From: Fluviicola taffensis DSM 16823
GTDB lineage: Bacteria > Bacteroidota > Bacteroidia > Flavobacteriales_D > Crocinitomicaceae
Direction: 5' to 3'
Length of the DNA stretch: 64,000 nucleotides
Assembly (NCBI RefSeq): GCF_000194605.1
Contig: NC_015321.1
Span: 1,426,001-1,490,000 of the forward strand
The position numbers and the translations under genes were made by a program. The notes under the pieces were generated by a model that worked only from the letters and a program-made list of their open reading frames with translations, made no database searches and was not told the origin of the DNA. Positions 9,476-18,186 of the stretch are shown here, in pieces (the first letter of the stretch is position 1; each line of letters begins with the position of its first letter).

Positions 9476-9581
9476 AAGCTGGCGCGAGCAGCTGATCAAA
9501 CTGTTTTGGAAATCAATTTGACGGGAATAGGATTTCCGTTAATTTAGTGTTTTAGCACGAGCTTCCAGCTCGCACTAGCTT
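9476..9581 (+). repeat. Dispersed intergenic repeat, copy B, with palindromic ends
   Basis: The arms AAGCTGGCGCGAGC (9476-9489) and GCTCGCACTAGCTT (9568-9581) are complementary at 12 of 14 positions. The sequence between them (from GATCAAACTG at 9494) is the diverged counterpart of copy A. It occupies the gap between the ASCH gene and the next membrane protein. Confidence 0.7.
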
Positions 9582-9620
9582 CGTGGTAATTAAAGAGCTA
9601 AAATAAAAGTCTATTAAAAA

Positions 9621-10157
9621 ATGTCTAATACAGGATTCTCATTTAAATCTTTATCAAAAGAGTCTAATATCGTTGCAAAAAATCTTGAATTAAGCTTTTT
9701 TATTTTAATTACAATATTTGTTACCAATACTTTATTAGCCGAATCTAATCCAACAGATATACTCATTAAAAGTATTATACTGGGAGTAATCCTTATTTTT
9801 GAGTTGCGGTTTATTTATAAGTTATTCAAAGAGCCAACGTTTTTAGAGATTTTTAATGGTGAAATTATTTTACGACCATCGTTCTTTCTTTTTAAAAGAA
9901 AAATCCCAACAGTAGAAATAATTGGATATTCATCCATTGTAAGACCTTACTTTTTAAATAGAGGAAGGACAAAATTTAAATATTCAGCTTACTTATTGTA
10001 TCTCAAAAATGGAAGAAAGGTTCTAATAACAGAATACTACTATTTAAATTTCAACAAATTCAGTAATGCCTTTAGAAAGAATGGATTAAAGTTTTTAGGA
10101 ACCGAAGAAAATGAATGGAGCATCATGAGGAGAAAATTTAAATACGATAAAACATAG
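9621..10157 (+). CDS. Hypothetical two-helix membrane protein with a PH-like C-terminal domain
   Basis: 178 residues, not recognised. Two membrane helices at about 23-40 and 46-68 are followed by a soluble beta-rich region (about 75-175) with G-E-I-I-L-R-P, a short basic strand and a final helix. This resembles the small bacterial PH-type membrane proteins in general outline only. It stands alone between two repeat-bearing gaps on the same strand as its neighbours. Confidence 0.55.
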   Translation: MSNTGFSFKSLSKESNIVAKNLELSFFILITIFVTNTLLAESNPTDILIKSIILGVILIFELRFIYKLFKEPTFLEIFNGEIILRPSFFLFKRKIPTVEIIGYSSIVRPYFLNRGRTKFKYSAYLLYLKNGRKVLITEYYYLNFNKFSNAFRKNGLKFLGTEENEWSIMRRKFKYDKT

Positions 10158-10470
10158 CTCCTTGTTAGCTGGTGCTTTCTCAACCATCCGTGTTGGCGCG
10201 AGCGGGAGAAATGGATGCCGAATCTATTGTTGTCAAAGAATTTGGCACCCGTAGCTCATTAGACCGAGGTAGAATAATGTTTGCAATTGAAGACATCACT
10301 AGAATTGATGCTGGAGGATTATATGAAATTGGATTGTTGAAAGTTCATAAAAAGAAAAATTAATGCTGATAGAAGCTCATCTTCCAAGCTGGTGTAAGCA
10401 TGTGAGTTTCATCACAAGCTTTTCTAAAAATCTATAAAACACGATAAGTACTAACAAATCCCATCTGCCC
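10158..10470 (+). other. Repeat-bearing stretch with a short possible gene remnant
   Basis: It holds fragments related to the neighbouring repeats: GTTGGCGCGAGC near 10191 and CCAAGCTGGTGTAAGC near 10384, both like the arm of copy B. Between them runs a short open frame (GTG 10172 or ATG 10211, to 10363) encoding up to 63 residues rich in acidic and basic amino acids. It has no recognisable family and no own promoter. It could be the tail of a decayed gene captured with the repeats. Confidence 0.4.
10211..10363 (+). CDS. Very small hypothetical protein or gene fragment
   Basis: 50 residues from the internal ATG (63 from an upstream GTG that lies inside repeat-like DNA). Soluble, with a D-R-G-R-I-M-F-A-I-E-D-I-T-R-I-D core and a KKKN end. 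It looks like a compact C-terminal domain and may be a truncated gene. No function is assigned. Confidence 0.3.
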   Translation: MDAESIVVKEFGTRSSLDRGRIMFAIEDITRIDAGGLYEIGLLKVHKKKN

Positions 10471-10734
10471 ATGAATTTTAATGGTCTCAATAATTTAACT
10501 TTCTATTTTGGTCTTGCCGCTTTGGCGATCATGTTAGTTTCTCTTATTGGAATTCTTTTGGGGCTTAAATTTAGAAGTATCGGTTACAAAATAGTTGTGC
10601 TTGTTCTTTCACTTGGTGCAGCGGTTTTGTCGTATTTCTGTTTCCGACATGAATTCAATTTCCCTATGATTGGATCCTTGTTTTTAGTTGAATCTTTCAT
10701 TGGTTTCACAATTATTTTCGTGCGTAAACCATAA
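10471..10734 (+). CDS. Small hypothetical membrane protein
   Basis: 87 residues with three predicted membrane helices (about 10-29, 35-52 and 62-83) and almost no soluble part. Unrecognised. It is a single gene flanked by non-coding gaps. Confidence 0.55.
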   Translation: MNFNGLNNLTFYFGLAALAIMLVSLIGILLGLKFRSIGYKIVVLVLSLGAAVLSYFCFRHEFNFPMIGSLFLVESFIGFTIIFVRKP

Positions 10735-10812
10735 ACAAAATAAGGTTTTTATATGTTGGAACAGCCTTATAAAATAAACGATTAGAGTAACTAATTCTTA
10801 CTGACGGAAAAA

Positions 10813-11394
10813 ATGGAAGAAACTTCAAAGAAAATTAAAAAGCGAAATCCAATCTGGATTTTCTTTATTATAGTATTCGCTGTTATTGTTGTTGTTATTG
10901 ACTTCCAATTTTTTCAGTACAAATGGCGACCTGAAACACTTACTTTATTGGTTATTTATAGCTTATGTGCCCACATCCTTGCCATTGGATTATTCATCTA
11001 TTTAATCATTTATACAAGTAGCTATCTAATACATAAAGCCTTAAAGGTTATTGCAATAATAGCAACATCGTTATCAATCTTGGTGCTGACATTATTGATG
11101 TTAATTTTCCCCTTACTTCCCCCTACGCCAGAAATTACACTGAAACCAGAAGGAACTAATCATGTCTATTATTTGTATCCGCAATCAGGATTCTTTACCA
11201 GAAGGGGGTATAGTGTCTATGTTCCAGATTCAGATTATACGATGGTACTATATGACGGAGATGTTGCAATGGATTTTGATACCGCTTATGTCTCGAAGAA
11301 TACTTACTACATCAAGTTTGACGGTATGGATCGCCTCTTTAGAGCAGAATCTGACCATTTGTACTCCTTTGACTTATCTAAACCTCAATATTGA
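10813..11394 (+). CDS. Hypothetical membrane protein with an extracytoplasmic C-terminal domain
   Basis: 193 residues. Three membrane helices lie in the first 105 residues after a basic start (KKIKKRNP), followed by a Pro-rich turn and a beta-rich domain of about 85 residues that should lie outside the cytoplasm by the positive-inside rule. Not recognised. The following gap (11395-11548) is AT-rich with no feature I can name. Confidence 0.55.
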   Translation: MEETSKKIKKRNPIWIFFIIVFAVIVVVIDFQFFQYKWRPETLTLLVIYSLCAHILAIGLFIYLIIYTSSYLIHKALKVIAIIATSLSILVLTLLMLIFPLLPPTPEITLKPEGTNHVYYLYPQSGFFTRRGYSVYVPDSDYTMVLYDGDVAMDFDTAYVSKNTYYIKFDGMDRLFRAESDHLYSFDLSKPQY

Positions 11395-11590
11395 ATACCT
11401 CAATCATAGTAATCCTCCTTCATCCAAATTCCCCCAACCGAGAACAACATATCTAATTCCGAAATTACTCACAGAGTATCCGTTTATTATCAATTACCTA
11501 CATTAAAAACACGATTTATACACCTTTACTAAATCAAAGTGATAAAACTTGTCAAGAATCAAAAAACAAATTACATTGGCAATAAAAAAT

Positions 11591-12880
11591 ATGAAAATAA
11601 AATTAACCTTAATCATCCTAATGACCTCTGTTTATTCGTTTGCACAAAATGGTTGGTCTATTTGTAATACACCAACTTTCGATGGAAGGGTTGACGATAT
11701 TTTCATGGTCGATTTTCAAACAGGCTATGCTGTATGCGGTGATGGAAAAATTGCCAAAACAATTGATAGTGGGGATAACTGGATTCAAATTCATAAAGAC
11801 ACCACTATTTATTGCCGTTCAGTTGAATTTGTAAATACCCAAAAAGGGTTTGTTGGTTCATTTTCAACTACTGGTACAAATGTTCTTCAGAGAACAACCG
11901 ATGGAGGAACAACTTGGAGCGACCTCACGTCATTATTGCACCCTAAAGCTAAAAAAGGCATTTGTGGTTTAGCTGCTGCTGATCCGAATACTATTTACGG
12001 CTGCGGTAATTGGTTTCAAGATTCAGCATATATTGTAAAATCAAATGACGGAGGAGATAGCTGGAGTTTTATTGATATGTCTGCATATGCAAGTTCATTG
12101 ATTGATATGCATTTTATCAGTAAAGATACCGGATTTGTAACAGGAACTGGGCTACTTCCATTACAGAACGCTGTGATTCTTTATACCACTGATGGAGGAG
12201 TAACTTGGTCTTATAAGTTTCAAAATACGACCCCCAATGAATTCTGCTGGAAAATTCAACATTTAACCAACAATATTTATTTTGCATCTATTGAAGATTT
12301 AACATCAGTTCCAGCAAGTATATTAAAATCAATGGACGGAGGAATGTCATGGACGATTCATCAGGTAACTTCTACAAGCCAAGACATTCAAGGAGTTGGA
12401 TTCATTGATTCCTTGAAAGGATGGACTGGTGGAGGAACTCTTTCATTTGAAACAAATGACGGTGGAATTACATGGGATACCATTTTTATTTGTTCTGGTA
12501 TGAATCGCGTATTTAGAGTAAATGAGAATCTTTTATTTGCATCAGGCTTTAATAGAATATGGAGGTACGATCCAACTGGAACTGCCAGCATTAGTGAAAG
12601 TAAACTGGTTCAAAATCACACAACGATTCATGTCAACTGTTATCCAAACCCTGTTAACGACAACCTGACAGTTAAAACCTCGCTTTCAAAATCTACACAC
12701 TCATTACTTATTCTGTTTGACGCAGCTGGTAAAGAAATCAAGATTATTGATAATACAGACCGACCCAAAGGAGATTATACATACAATCTCAATACAGCTG
12801 ATTTACCTCGAGGAAATTATTTCATCATTTTGAAAACGCATGAAGACAAAGCGACGATCAAAATTGTGGTTAATCATTAG
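11591..12880 (+). CDS. T9SS-sorted secreted protein with YCF48/BNR-type beta-propeller repeats
   Basis: The ATG at 11591 is preferred because a standard signal peptide follows at once (cleavage S-F-A before Gln). The mature part contains repeated D-G-G-x-x-W motifs (TTDGGTTW, SNDGGDSW, TTDGGVTW, SMDGGMSW, TNDGGITW) typical of BNR/YCF48-like propeller blades. The last 75 residues (from CYPNPVNDNL) are a T9SS type A sorting domain, so the protein should cross the outer membrane and be attached to the surface or released. It is the only clear secreted cargo within the accessory region. Propellers of this type often bind ligands, and the substrate is unknown. Confidence 0.88.
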   Translation: MKIKLTLIILMTSVYSFAQNGWSICNTPTFDGRVDDIFMVDFQTGYAVCGDGKIAKTIDSGDNWIQIHKDTTIYCRSVEFVNTQKGFVGSFSTTGTNVLQRTTDGGTTWSDLTSLLHPKAKKGICGLAAADPNTIYGCGNWFQDSAYIVKSNDGGDSWSFIDMSAYASSLIDMHFISKDTGFVTGTGLLPLQNAVILYTTDGGVTWSYKFQNTTPNEFCWKIQHLTNNIYFASIEDLTSVPASILKSMDGGMSWTIHQVTSTSQDIQGVGFIDSLKGWTGGGTLSFETNDGGITWDTIFICSGMNRVFRVNENLLFASGFNRIWRYDPTGTASISESKLVQNHTTIHVNCYPNPVNDNLTVKTSLSKSTHSLLILFDAAGKEIKIIDNTDRPKGDYTYNLNTADLPRGNYFIILKTHEDKATIKIVVNH

Positions 12881-13050
12881 TGGTCTATTTAAAACAAGAA
12901 TGCGAAAAGGGGATTTGAAAACAGATAACACTATTTTATCTATTTCTCCAAACTGGAAAGGATAGTTCGACAACATTTCTTTCACAACCAGAAACATTTT
13001 TGCTCTGAAATTGTAACTTTAAACCTTTCTCAAAGAGAATTGAATTACAA

Positions 13051-13074
13051 GTGCATAATTACAAATTTATGCAC
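13051..13074. promoter_or_regulatory. Perfect-arm palindrome upstream of a membrane-protein gene
   Basis: GTGCATAA and TTATGCAC form 8-bp perfect arms around an 8-bp AT spacer, 40 bp before the next start codon. The symmetry suits a dimeric regulator or a small hairpin. No matching regulator gene is nearby. Confidence 0.35.
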
Positions 13075-13113
13075 TAAGAGCATTAACGCTTACAACAATT
13101 AATCATTCATGCT

Positions 13114-13695
13114 ATGAGCATTTTTCGTAAACATAAATGGGGATTAATCCAACTCGGTGTTTCAATTTTAGTTGTTGTTGGTTGGCTAAAGAAACCAATA
13201 GACGAAGGTCAGGCAGGAAAAGATAGTTACTTTTTGATCTTCATTCTGGGAATTATTGTCACCATTTACTCCATAAGGGCTTATTGGGATTCGGAACTGA
13301 AAAAGAATGAAAAACGAATTCCATTTTTCATTATCATTCTTACCATTAGTGGTATTTCAATTGGTAGTGCAATTATCAAATCTATCGATAAAAAAAGAAA
13401 GCCATTAATCATTGCTACGAATGGGTATAATGAGCGAATTATTTTGTACAAAGACAATACCTATGTTTTTAAGCATCATGAAGCAGAATGGACGCATTAT
13501 GATCGGGGAACTTACCGAAGGTTGAAGAACAAATTTCAACTGGACAAGAAAATTTTTGTTTCGATAACAAAGACAAGGGATTTTTACATTTCTGGAGACT
13601 CCCTCTATGTATTATCCAAATATCCAACAGATACTATTGTTTTTAAAAAAGGTCATCCTAAATTTCATTTCAGAACAAAAGTGATTAGTGAATGA
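13114..13695 (+). CDS. Hypothetical membrane protein
   Basis: 193 residues. Three membrane helices (about 10-26, 40-58 and 69-90) are followed by a Lys-rich hinge and a beta-rich soluble domain with Y-x-D-N-T-Y and W-x-x-Y-D-R-G-T-Y-R motifs. The latter recalls small extracytoplasmic lipoprotein-like domains of Bacteroidota that carry a Y-x-x-G-x-Y turn. The family is not identified. Its end lies just before the promoter of the cysteine-hydrolase gene. Confidence 0.55.
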   Translation: MSIFRKHKWGLIQLGVSILVVVGWLKKPIDEGQAGKDSYFLIFILGIIVTIYSIRAYWDSELKKNEKRIPFFIIILTISGISIGSAIIKSIDKKRKPLIIATNGYNERIILYKDNTYVFKHHEAEWTHYDRGTYRRLKNKFQLDKKIFVSITKTRDFYISGDSLYVLSKYPTDTIVFKKGHPKFHFRTKVISE

Positions 13696-13705
13696 TTGAA
13701 AATTG

Positions 13706-13713
13706 TAACTTTA
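13706..13713 (+). promoter_or_regulatory. Putative Bacteroidota -7 element (TAACTTTA)
   Basis: TAACTTTA fits the TAnnTTTG-like -7 consensus of this phylum with the last base changed. It sits about 40 bp before the ATG at 13753. Its position inside the longer open frame beginning at 13696 argues that translation starts at 13753. Confidence 0.45.
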
Positions 13714-13752
13714 TATCCATTGAGGCCATCGCTTACTTACAAAATAGCCAAA

Positions 13753-14490
13753 ATGAAAAAAGAAACTACAGCAACCAATTCAATAGCGCTAGTCGAGGAT
13801 CCAACACCAGATAGGCGAATAAAAAGTGCGCATTTATTAACGGACCCGGAATCGCGTTTGGATTCCCAGTTAGCGAAACCTCATCCTATCAGTGATTCAG
13901 ATGTTCCTTATCGCGATTTGACGAATGCTGAAACCAAACGCGCAAGCATCGAGAAAATTATTGACAAACTGGATGTGAAGCACAATCTAAGATACCAACG
14001 AACCATTGATGATACCTATTGCAATGTGTACACGTATGATTTTTGCTATTTCGCACAAGTATATCTTCCAACTGTGTGGTGGACGGCGGAATCACTTGAA
14101 AAAATACTGGCAGGACAAGAGGTTGAGCCTATTTTTGATCAAACCGTTGCCCGTATCTACTCAAGTGCGATTCATGATTGGCTTTTAATGTGGGGAGCCA
14201 GTTTCGGATGGAAACGGATGACGGACCTGGATGAAATCCAACGGAAAGTAAACGAAGAAGGTGGAGTTGGAATCATTTGCGCCAAACGGAAAATAGTCGG
14301 ACTTTCTGGACACATTGCTCCCATTGTTCCTGAAACTAGTGCGAAAAAAGCATACCGAGAAAATGGGGTTGTTATCTATCCTTTGCAATCGCAAGCAGGA
14401 AAATTGAATTACAACTACTTTTCGAAAGCCAGAAAAGATTGGTGGAATCACGAGCGGTATTCCTCTCATGTTTTCTATTACCACGATTAA
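13753..14490 (+). CDS. Putative NlpC/P60-like (CHAP-like) cysteine hydrolase
   Basis: About 245 residues from the ATG that follows a putative promoter. The N-terminal 75 residues are polar and probably flexible. Then comes T-Y-C-N-V-Y-T-Y-D-F with Cys-90 as candidate nucleophile, L-P-T-V-W-W, a region with F-G-W-K-R-M, and G-H-I-A-P-I-V-P-E with candidate His-187 and Glu-194. This order is that of papain-like peptidoglycan or peptide hydrolases of the NlpC/P60-CHAP group. There is no signal peptide, so it is cytosolic or exported by a non-Sec route. It sits 56 bp upstream of a probable amidoligase on the same strand. Such hydrolase-amidoligase pairs have been noted for amidoligase families. 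It could alternatively be a cell-wall-degrading effector. Confidence 0.6.
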   Translation: MKKETTATNSIALVEDPTPDRRIKSAHLLTDPESRLDSQLAKPHPISDSDVPYRDLTNAETKRASIEKIIDKLDVKHNLRYQRTIDDTYCNVYTYDFCYFAQVYLPTVWWTAESLEKILAGQEVEPIFDQTVARIYSSAIHDWLLMWGASFGWKRMTDLDEIQRKVNEEGGVGIICAKRKIVGLSGHIAPIVPETSAKKAYRENGVVIYPLQSQAGKLNYNYFSKARKDWWNHERYSSHVFYYHD

Positions 14491-14546
14491 ACGAACATTT
14501 TTCAGTAAAATATCCATAAAACACATTACTAAGCCAAGAAAAATAA

Positions 14547-16022
14547 ATGAAAGCAAATCAGAAACAAAACTATTACTGGGGAATTGGATTAGAAAACGAA
14601 ACCTATATGCAATTCGAAGAATCAATCATTGTTTCTGGTGCATTCATACAGGAAAAAATTGGCTGTGAACGTTACAGTATAGATTACAGAACTTGCTATA
14701 AATCTGGCGGTCTGGAACATCTATTGGAAACTGCTTTCGATAAGACTAAAAATTATACCGTAAGTCGAATGATTAATAGTCATTCACTGGATAAACTGGA
14801 TTTAAATTACCAACACAAGACTTTAGCAACTACAAAACCAGTGGTCGACAACCCAGAATACCTCGGAAAATCAATTTTAGAGAATTTTTTGGAAACCCAA
14901 CCGTACAACATTCAGAGTATGCTCACTCAAAAAAACAATCCAATGGGATCTGTAAATTTTGATGGCGATTCGATTGAATTTGTAACGAAATATTTTGAAA
15001 ATAGAACAATATCAGATTCGTGTGATGAGCTAGCAGCCACTAAAAAGCTGTTCATAGATAAAATCAATGAGTCAGCTGTCCTAAACGGAAAATTACATTT
15101 CCCCAATTACAACATAGGACTGAATATGTTTATGTCCAATCAGGATCACCTTGTTCTGTTCAACAATGGGACTTACCATTTTCACATTACGCTGCCAACG
15201 CTGACAGAAAATAGCAGAATCATAGATTATCCCGGTTTTGACAAGACACATTCCAATGCCATCTACTTGCTGCAATGGTTTGAGCCTTTTTTCATATCAA
15301 CACTAGGCAGTCCGGATATTATGGACACCATTAGCAAGAAGCACAATCTGAATGAAAAATTCGCTTCAGGCTCCATGCGAAATGCCATGTCTCGCTATAC
15401 CGGAGTTGGTACGTTCAACAAAGCGATGGCGAAAGGAAAGGTTCTGACCTACAACGTGGACGAATTCAGAAAGCTCCTGAAATTTGGCAAGGAAGAAAAC
15501 ATTTGGTGGCGCGATCAAGTTGAATCAGAACTGGACTATGAATTGCTTTCGGATGTTGGTTTGGATTTCAATCAGGAAAAAATGTACCAAAGCGGTTTTG
15601 AATTTAGAAGCTTTGACGAATTCCCAGCAACTTACTTAAATGATGTTCTTCATGCGATTGTTCTAATTTGTGAACACTCTTTAAACCTTCCAAATGTAAC
15701 GTGGGGACATGATTCTGTTGTGTGGAATAATTTAGTTTTCAAGTCATTAAAATATGGTTATTTGACAGAGATAACCAAAGAAGAAAAGAAAGAAATACTC
15801 GATTTATTACAGCTTTCATCACACAAAACGGAATTTGAGACAATCGGGATGCTTGACACCTTTTTCTTCAAAATTCTAGCCGTTTTGCACGATACATACA
15901 AAGACAAAAATGTATGCATCGACGCTATGTGTGGTCAGAAAATGAATGCAGCTCCAAGCTGGGATAATTTCAACAAATACCAAGTGGAGCAACATTTGAA
16001 GCAGATTGAGGGGCTTGAGTAG
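14547..16022 (+). CDS. Putative amidoligase / carboxylate-amine ligase (glutamine synthetase/GCS2-like fold)
   Basis: 491 residues, cytosolic. Three features fit the glutamate-cysteine-ligase/amidoligase superfamily: an N-terminal strand W-G-I-G-L-E-N-E with the acidic pair expected to hold metal and ATP, a central H-F-H-I-T-L-P strand after L-V-L-F-N-N-G (about 209-218), and a later basic segment G-S-M-R-N-A-M-S-R-Y-T-G-V-G-T-F. Enzymes of this fold join a carboxylate to an amine using ATP. The substrate may be a peptide, an amino acid or a protein side chain. Gene order with the cysteine hydrolase suggests paired ligation and cleavage of an amide or isopeptide. I do not recognise an exact family, and the assignment rests on motif order only. 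Confidence 0.55.
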   Translation: MKANQKQNYYWGIGLENETYMQFEESIIVSGAFIQEKIGCERYSIDYRTCYKSGGLEHLLETAFDKTKNYTVSRMINSHSLDKLDLNYQHKTLATTKPVVDNPEYLGKSILENFLETQPYNIQSMLTQKNNPMGSVNFDGDSIEFVTKYFENRTISDSCDELAATKKLFIDKINESAVLNGKLHFPNYNIGLNMFMSNQDHLVLFNNGTYHFHITLPTLTENSRIIDYPGFDKTHSNAIYLLQWFEPFFISTLGSPDIMDTISKKHNLNEKFASGSMRNAMSRYTGVGTFNKAMAKGKVLTYNVDEFRKLLKFGKEENIWWRDQVESELDYELLSDVGLDFNQEKMYQSGFEFRSFDEFPATYLNDVLHAIVLICEHSLNLPNVTWGHDSVVWNNLVFKSLKYGYLTEITKEEKKEILDLLQLSSHKTEFETIGMLDTFFFKILAVLHDTYKDKNVCIDAMCGQKMNAAPSWDNFNKYQVEQHLKQIEGLE

Positions 16023-16068
16023 GAAATAAGTGATCACTTATCCTATTTTTCAGTATTTTGGCTAAGAT

Positions 16069-16141
16069 TAACAAACCTGCCTCTATTCATCTCGTACGGC
16101 TGTTTATAGGAAGGTTTGTAGCGGGTATAAATAAGTTAGCT
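16069..16141 (+). repeat. Palindromic inter-gene element H (start of cassette-like array)
   Basis: ACAAACCTGCC (16071-16081) pairs with GGAAGGTTTGT (16109-16119) with one mismatch. The element ends in GTTAGCT (16135-16141), 33 bp before the next start codon. It follows the amidoligase stop by about 48 bp. It has the same left AAC / right GTT layout as elements I, J and K. Confidence 0.6.
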
Positions 16142-16173
16142 GCAAGCATAGAGAACCCGGAAAGAATGTAGAT

Positions 16174-16710
16174 ATGCAAAAAAGCAACAAATATGATGGA
16201 TTATCGTGGATGACAGAAGAAATCCGAAACAATTTATTGAAACGAGATAAAATTGTTGAAGAGCAAGACATTGAGTCATTATTTCAATTAGTTGATAATT
16301 CAGATTTTTCAATTGCTTTACATGAAATCTTGGTCAATCGATACGAAAAGTCACCTGAAAATTTAACTCCTATAGAACTTGATTTATTCCTTGTAATGCA
16401 CTTAGAAAACGCTGGACAAGCAGATTCAATATTGACTTTCTTACAAGAATGGTATCCTCAATATTCGGACAAAGTAATAAATTCCTTGAACGAAATAGGA
16501 GCAATAAAATCGTCTGAAATTATTAAACAAGCCGTTGAAATTCTACCTAAAGATGGAAGCTGTTTTTTTAAAAGTGCCAGCGAAAACGAACAAGATTTAA
16601 TGAGAGACTTAGATAGACAATTTTCAAGTTATCCAGACGGAAACATGAGAAATTTGTATAGAAAATATGCAGACAAGTATAGAAATGAGATTTTAAATAC
16701 AAAAAAATAA
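16174..16710 (+). CDS. DMP19 / DUF4375-like protein
   Basis: 178 residues, soluble and helical, with no signal peptide. The core I-E-L-D-L-F-L-V-M-H-L-E-N-A-G-Q followed by I-N-S-L-N-E-I-G-A-x-K-S-S-E-I-I matches the layout of DMP19/DUF4375 proteins. In these an N/Q-G-G motif and a second helix repeat (LxxIGAxxxAxIL) are typical. The family is associated with DNA-mimic or immunity-like roles, but function here is unproven. It is the first gene of the array of palindrome-separated single genes. The stop is followed 13 bp later by the AAC of element I. Confidence 0.65.
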   Translation: MQKSNKYDGLSWMTEEIRNNLLKRDKIVEEQDIESLFQLVDNSDFSIALHEILVNRYEKSPENLTPIELDLFLVMHLENAGQADSILTFLQEWYPQYSDKVINSLNEIGAIKSSEIIKQAVEILPKDGSCFFKSASENEQDLMRDLDRQFSSYPDGNMRNLYRKYADKYRNEILNTKK

Positions 16711-16720
16711 AATGCCAGCC

Positions 16721-16964
16721 TATAACAGCACCTACCCAAAAGTGGCGGTTCAGTGGTTAAATCAAGCTTTGTGCTTCTATCAAAGTTTGTGCTTGGCTGA
16801 TAGTGAATCGCTTCGAAATCGCCACCTACGCCAAGCTGCAAACCGTCAAACTGTCTAAAAACCCCTTTATGAGAATTAAATATTCGGATAGCTGTCAACG
16901 AGATTTTTCATATATTCAATTCTCAGAAGGTGAATTTTGGTTTTTAGACAGACTGCCGTTAGGT
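16721..16964 (+). repeat. Palindromic inter-gene element I (two adjacent long imperfect palindromes)
   Basis: The first palindrome pairs GTGGCGGTTC (from 16742) with GAAATCGCCAC (16814-16824) around two direct copies of a TTTGTGCTT motif (16768-16776 and 16786-16794). The second has perfect 13-bp outer arms CTGTCTAAAAACC (16851-16863) / GGTTTTTAGACAG (16939-16951). Its inner arms GAGAATTAAATAT (16871-16883) / ATATTCAATTCTC (16912-16924) have one mismatch, and the apex loop is 28 nt. It ends with GTTAGGT (16958-16964), a full match to GTTRRRY, 24 bp before the next start codon. The structure resembles a folded recombination site more than a terminator. Confidence 0.7.
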
Positions 16965-16988
16965 GAATAATTAAACCCGAGAATTGAA

Positions 16989-17462
16989 GTGAAAAAACAC
17001 CTATTCGTAATATTAAGTATCGTAATTGTTATTTTAAATCCTTGGCTATGGAAATTTACTAAAGAATCCATAAATCTGCCAAATTACAATTTCATTCTAT
17101 CTGCATTATTAGCCTTTATTGTTGGACTTCTGTACTTAAAACTGAATGGAAGGATTATTCAATTATTGCTAATTGTTCTCATTATACTTCCCATAAGCAT
17201 TGAACTGATGTGGTATATTTCATTCAAAATTCACTATGCAAATAATGATGTGCATATGGAAGCATTTGGCGTTTACCCGAGAGAAATGTATAGAGATTTT
17301 AATTCCTATTTTGAATTTGCTTATGGAAATGGTAATTGGAAATACAGAATGAATAGATTAATATTTGAAATTGCAATTTGGCTTATCCTTTCAACACTAT
17401 TCATTTTTATAAAAAGAACAAGGATTTCAAAATATCAAAACGAAAACATTATAGATCAATAA
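16989..17462 (+). CDS. Hypothetical multi-pass membrane protein
   Basis: 157 residues from a GTG start. Four membrane helices (about 4-22, 30-49, 54-75 and 125-146) flank one extracytoplasmic loop of roughly 45 residues with an aromatic Y-W-x-x-F, Y-P-R-E-M-Y-R-D-F-x-S-Y-F-E-F-A-Y pattern. No family is recognised. It is the second gene of the palindrome-separated array, and its stop is followed 10 bp later by the AAC of element J. Confidence 0.55.
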   Translation: MKKHLFVILSIVIVILNPWLWKFTKESINLPNYNFILSALLAFIVGLLYLKLNGRIIQLLLIVLIILPISIELMWYISFKIHYANNDVHMEAFGVYPREMYRDFNSYFEFAYGNGNWKYRMNRLIFEIAIWLILSTLFIFIKRTRISKYQNENIIDQ

Positions 17463-17468
17463 AAACAC

Positions 17469-17602
17469 CTCTAACACTGGTTTGGCTAGATGCCTCCAAT
17501 CTCGCTTCAAAAAAACGATTTTTATAAAAGAAAATAATCTAACTTCGAGTTTGGGTTTACTTTAAAAGTTCGCAACCTCGCCAAGCGCGAGACCGTTGGC
17601 GG
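17469..17602 (+). repeat. Palindromic inter-gene element J
   Basis: The left arm (CTCTAACACTGGTTTGGCTA, from 17469) and right arm (CGCCAAGCGCGAGACCGTTG, 17580-17599) are imperfectly complementary: CTAAC with GTTGG and TTGGC with GCCAA. It ends GTTGGCG at 17595-17601, 39 bp before the next start. Confidence 0.6.
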
Positions 17603-17640
17603 GGATTGTAGAGTGAAACGAAAAAGAACAGACGTAAATT

Positions 17641-18168
17641 ATGACAACTGAAAACACTCTTTATGCTGACCTGAAGGTTGTAAAAGAATTGGTTTATGAC
17701 AAATGTGGTTTCAGGTTGACAAATCTAAAACTGAATTCAGAAAGTATTGAATATGGAGCTTGCTCATTTGAACTTGACGGACAGAAAATTGAACATAGGA
17801 TTTCTAAAATTACGCCAACAAAGACAGGACAATTTGTAACTATTTGGAAACGAGACAAAAATGGCGTAACCGAACCTTTTGACATTTTAGACGACATTGA
17901 TTTTATTGCTATTACATCAAAAAGTGGTGACAACATTGGACAATTTATTTTCCCAAAATCAGTTTTGGCTGACAAAGGAGTTATTATACAAAACGGAAAA
18001 GGTGGAAAACGTGGAATTAGAGTTTATCCATCGTGGGATACAGTAACAAATAAACAAGCAGGAAAAACGCAAAGTTGGCAGACAAAATATTTCGTAATAA
18101 TTAACAACGACAACACAACCGACTTTGACTTGACAAGAAAAATATTGAACAAAACAAACAGAAATTGA
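17641..18168 (+). CDS. MepB-like family protein
   Basis: 175 residues, soluble. The central and C-terminal pattern matches the MepB family: T-x-W-K-R-x-K-N-G (about 70), D-D-I-D-F (about 87), G-Q-F-I-F-P-K-S-V-L (about 100), G-K-R-G-I-R-V-Y-P-S-W-D (about 122-133). MepB was named from the S. aureus mepRAB locus; its fold is reported to resemble nucleic-acid-binding or nuclease-like domains, and its role is unsettled. It is the third unit of the array and spaced like its neighbours (stop to AAC of element K 24 bp). Confidence 0.8.
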   Translation: MTTENTLYADLKVVKELVYDKCGFRLTNLKLNSESIEYGACSFELDGQKIEHRISKITPTKTGQFVTIWKRDKNGVTEPFDILDDIDFIAITSKSGDNIGQFIFPKSVLADKGVIIQNGKGGKRGIRVYPSWDTVTNKQAGKTQSWQTKYFVIINNDNTTDFDLTRKILNKTNRN

Positions 18169-18186
18169 TAGCGAAAAAAACAACGA

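Noticed and set aside
8767-9581. CRISPR-like repeats in the 8.8-9.6 kb gaps
   Set aside because: Only two diverged copies about 0.7 kb apart with genes between them; no regular short spacers and no cas genes.
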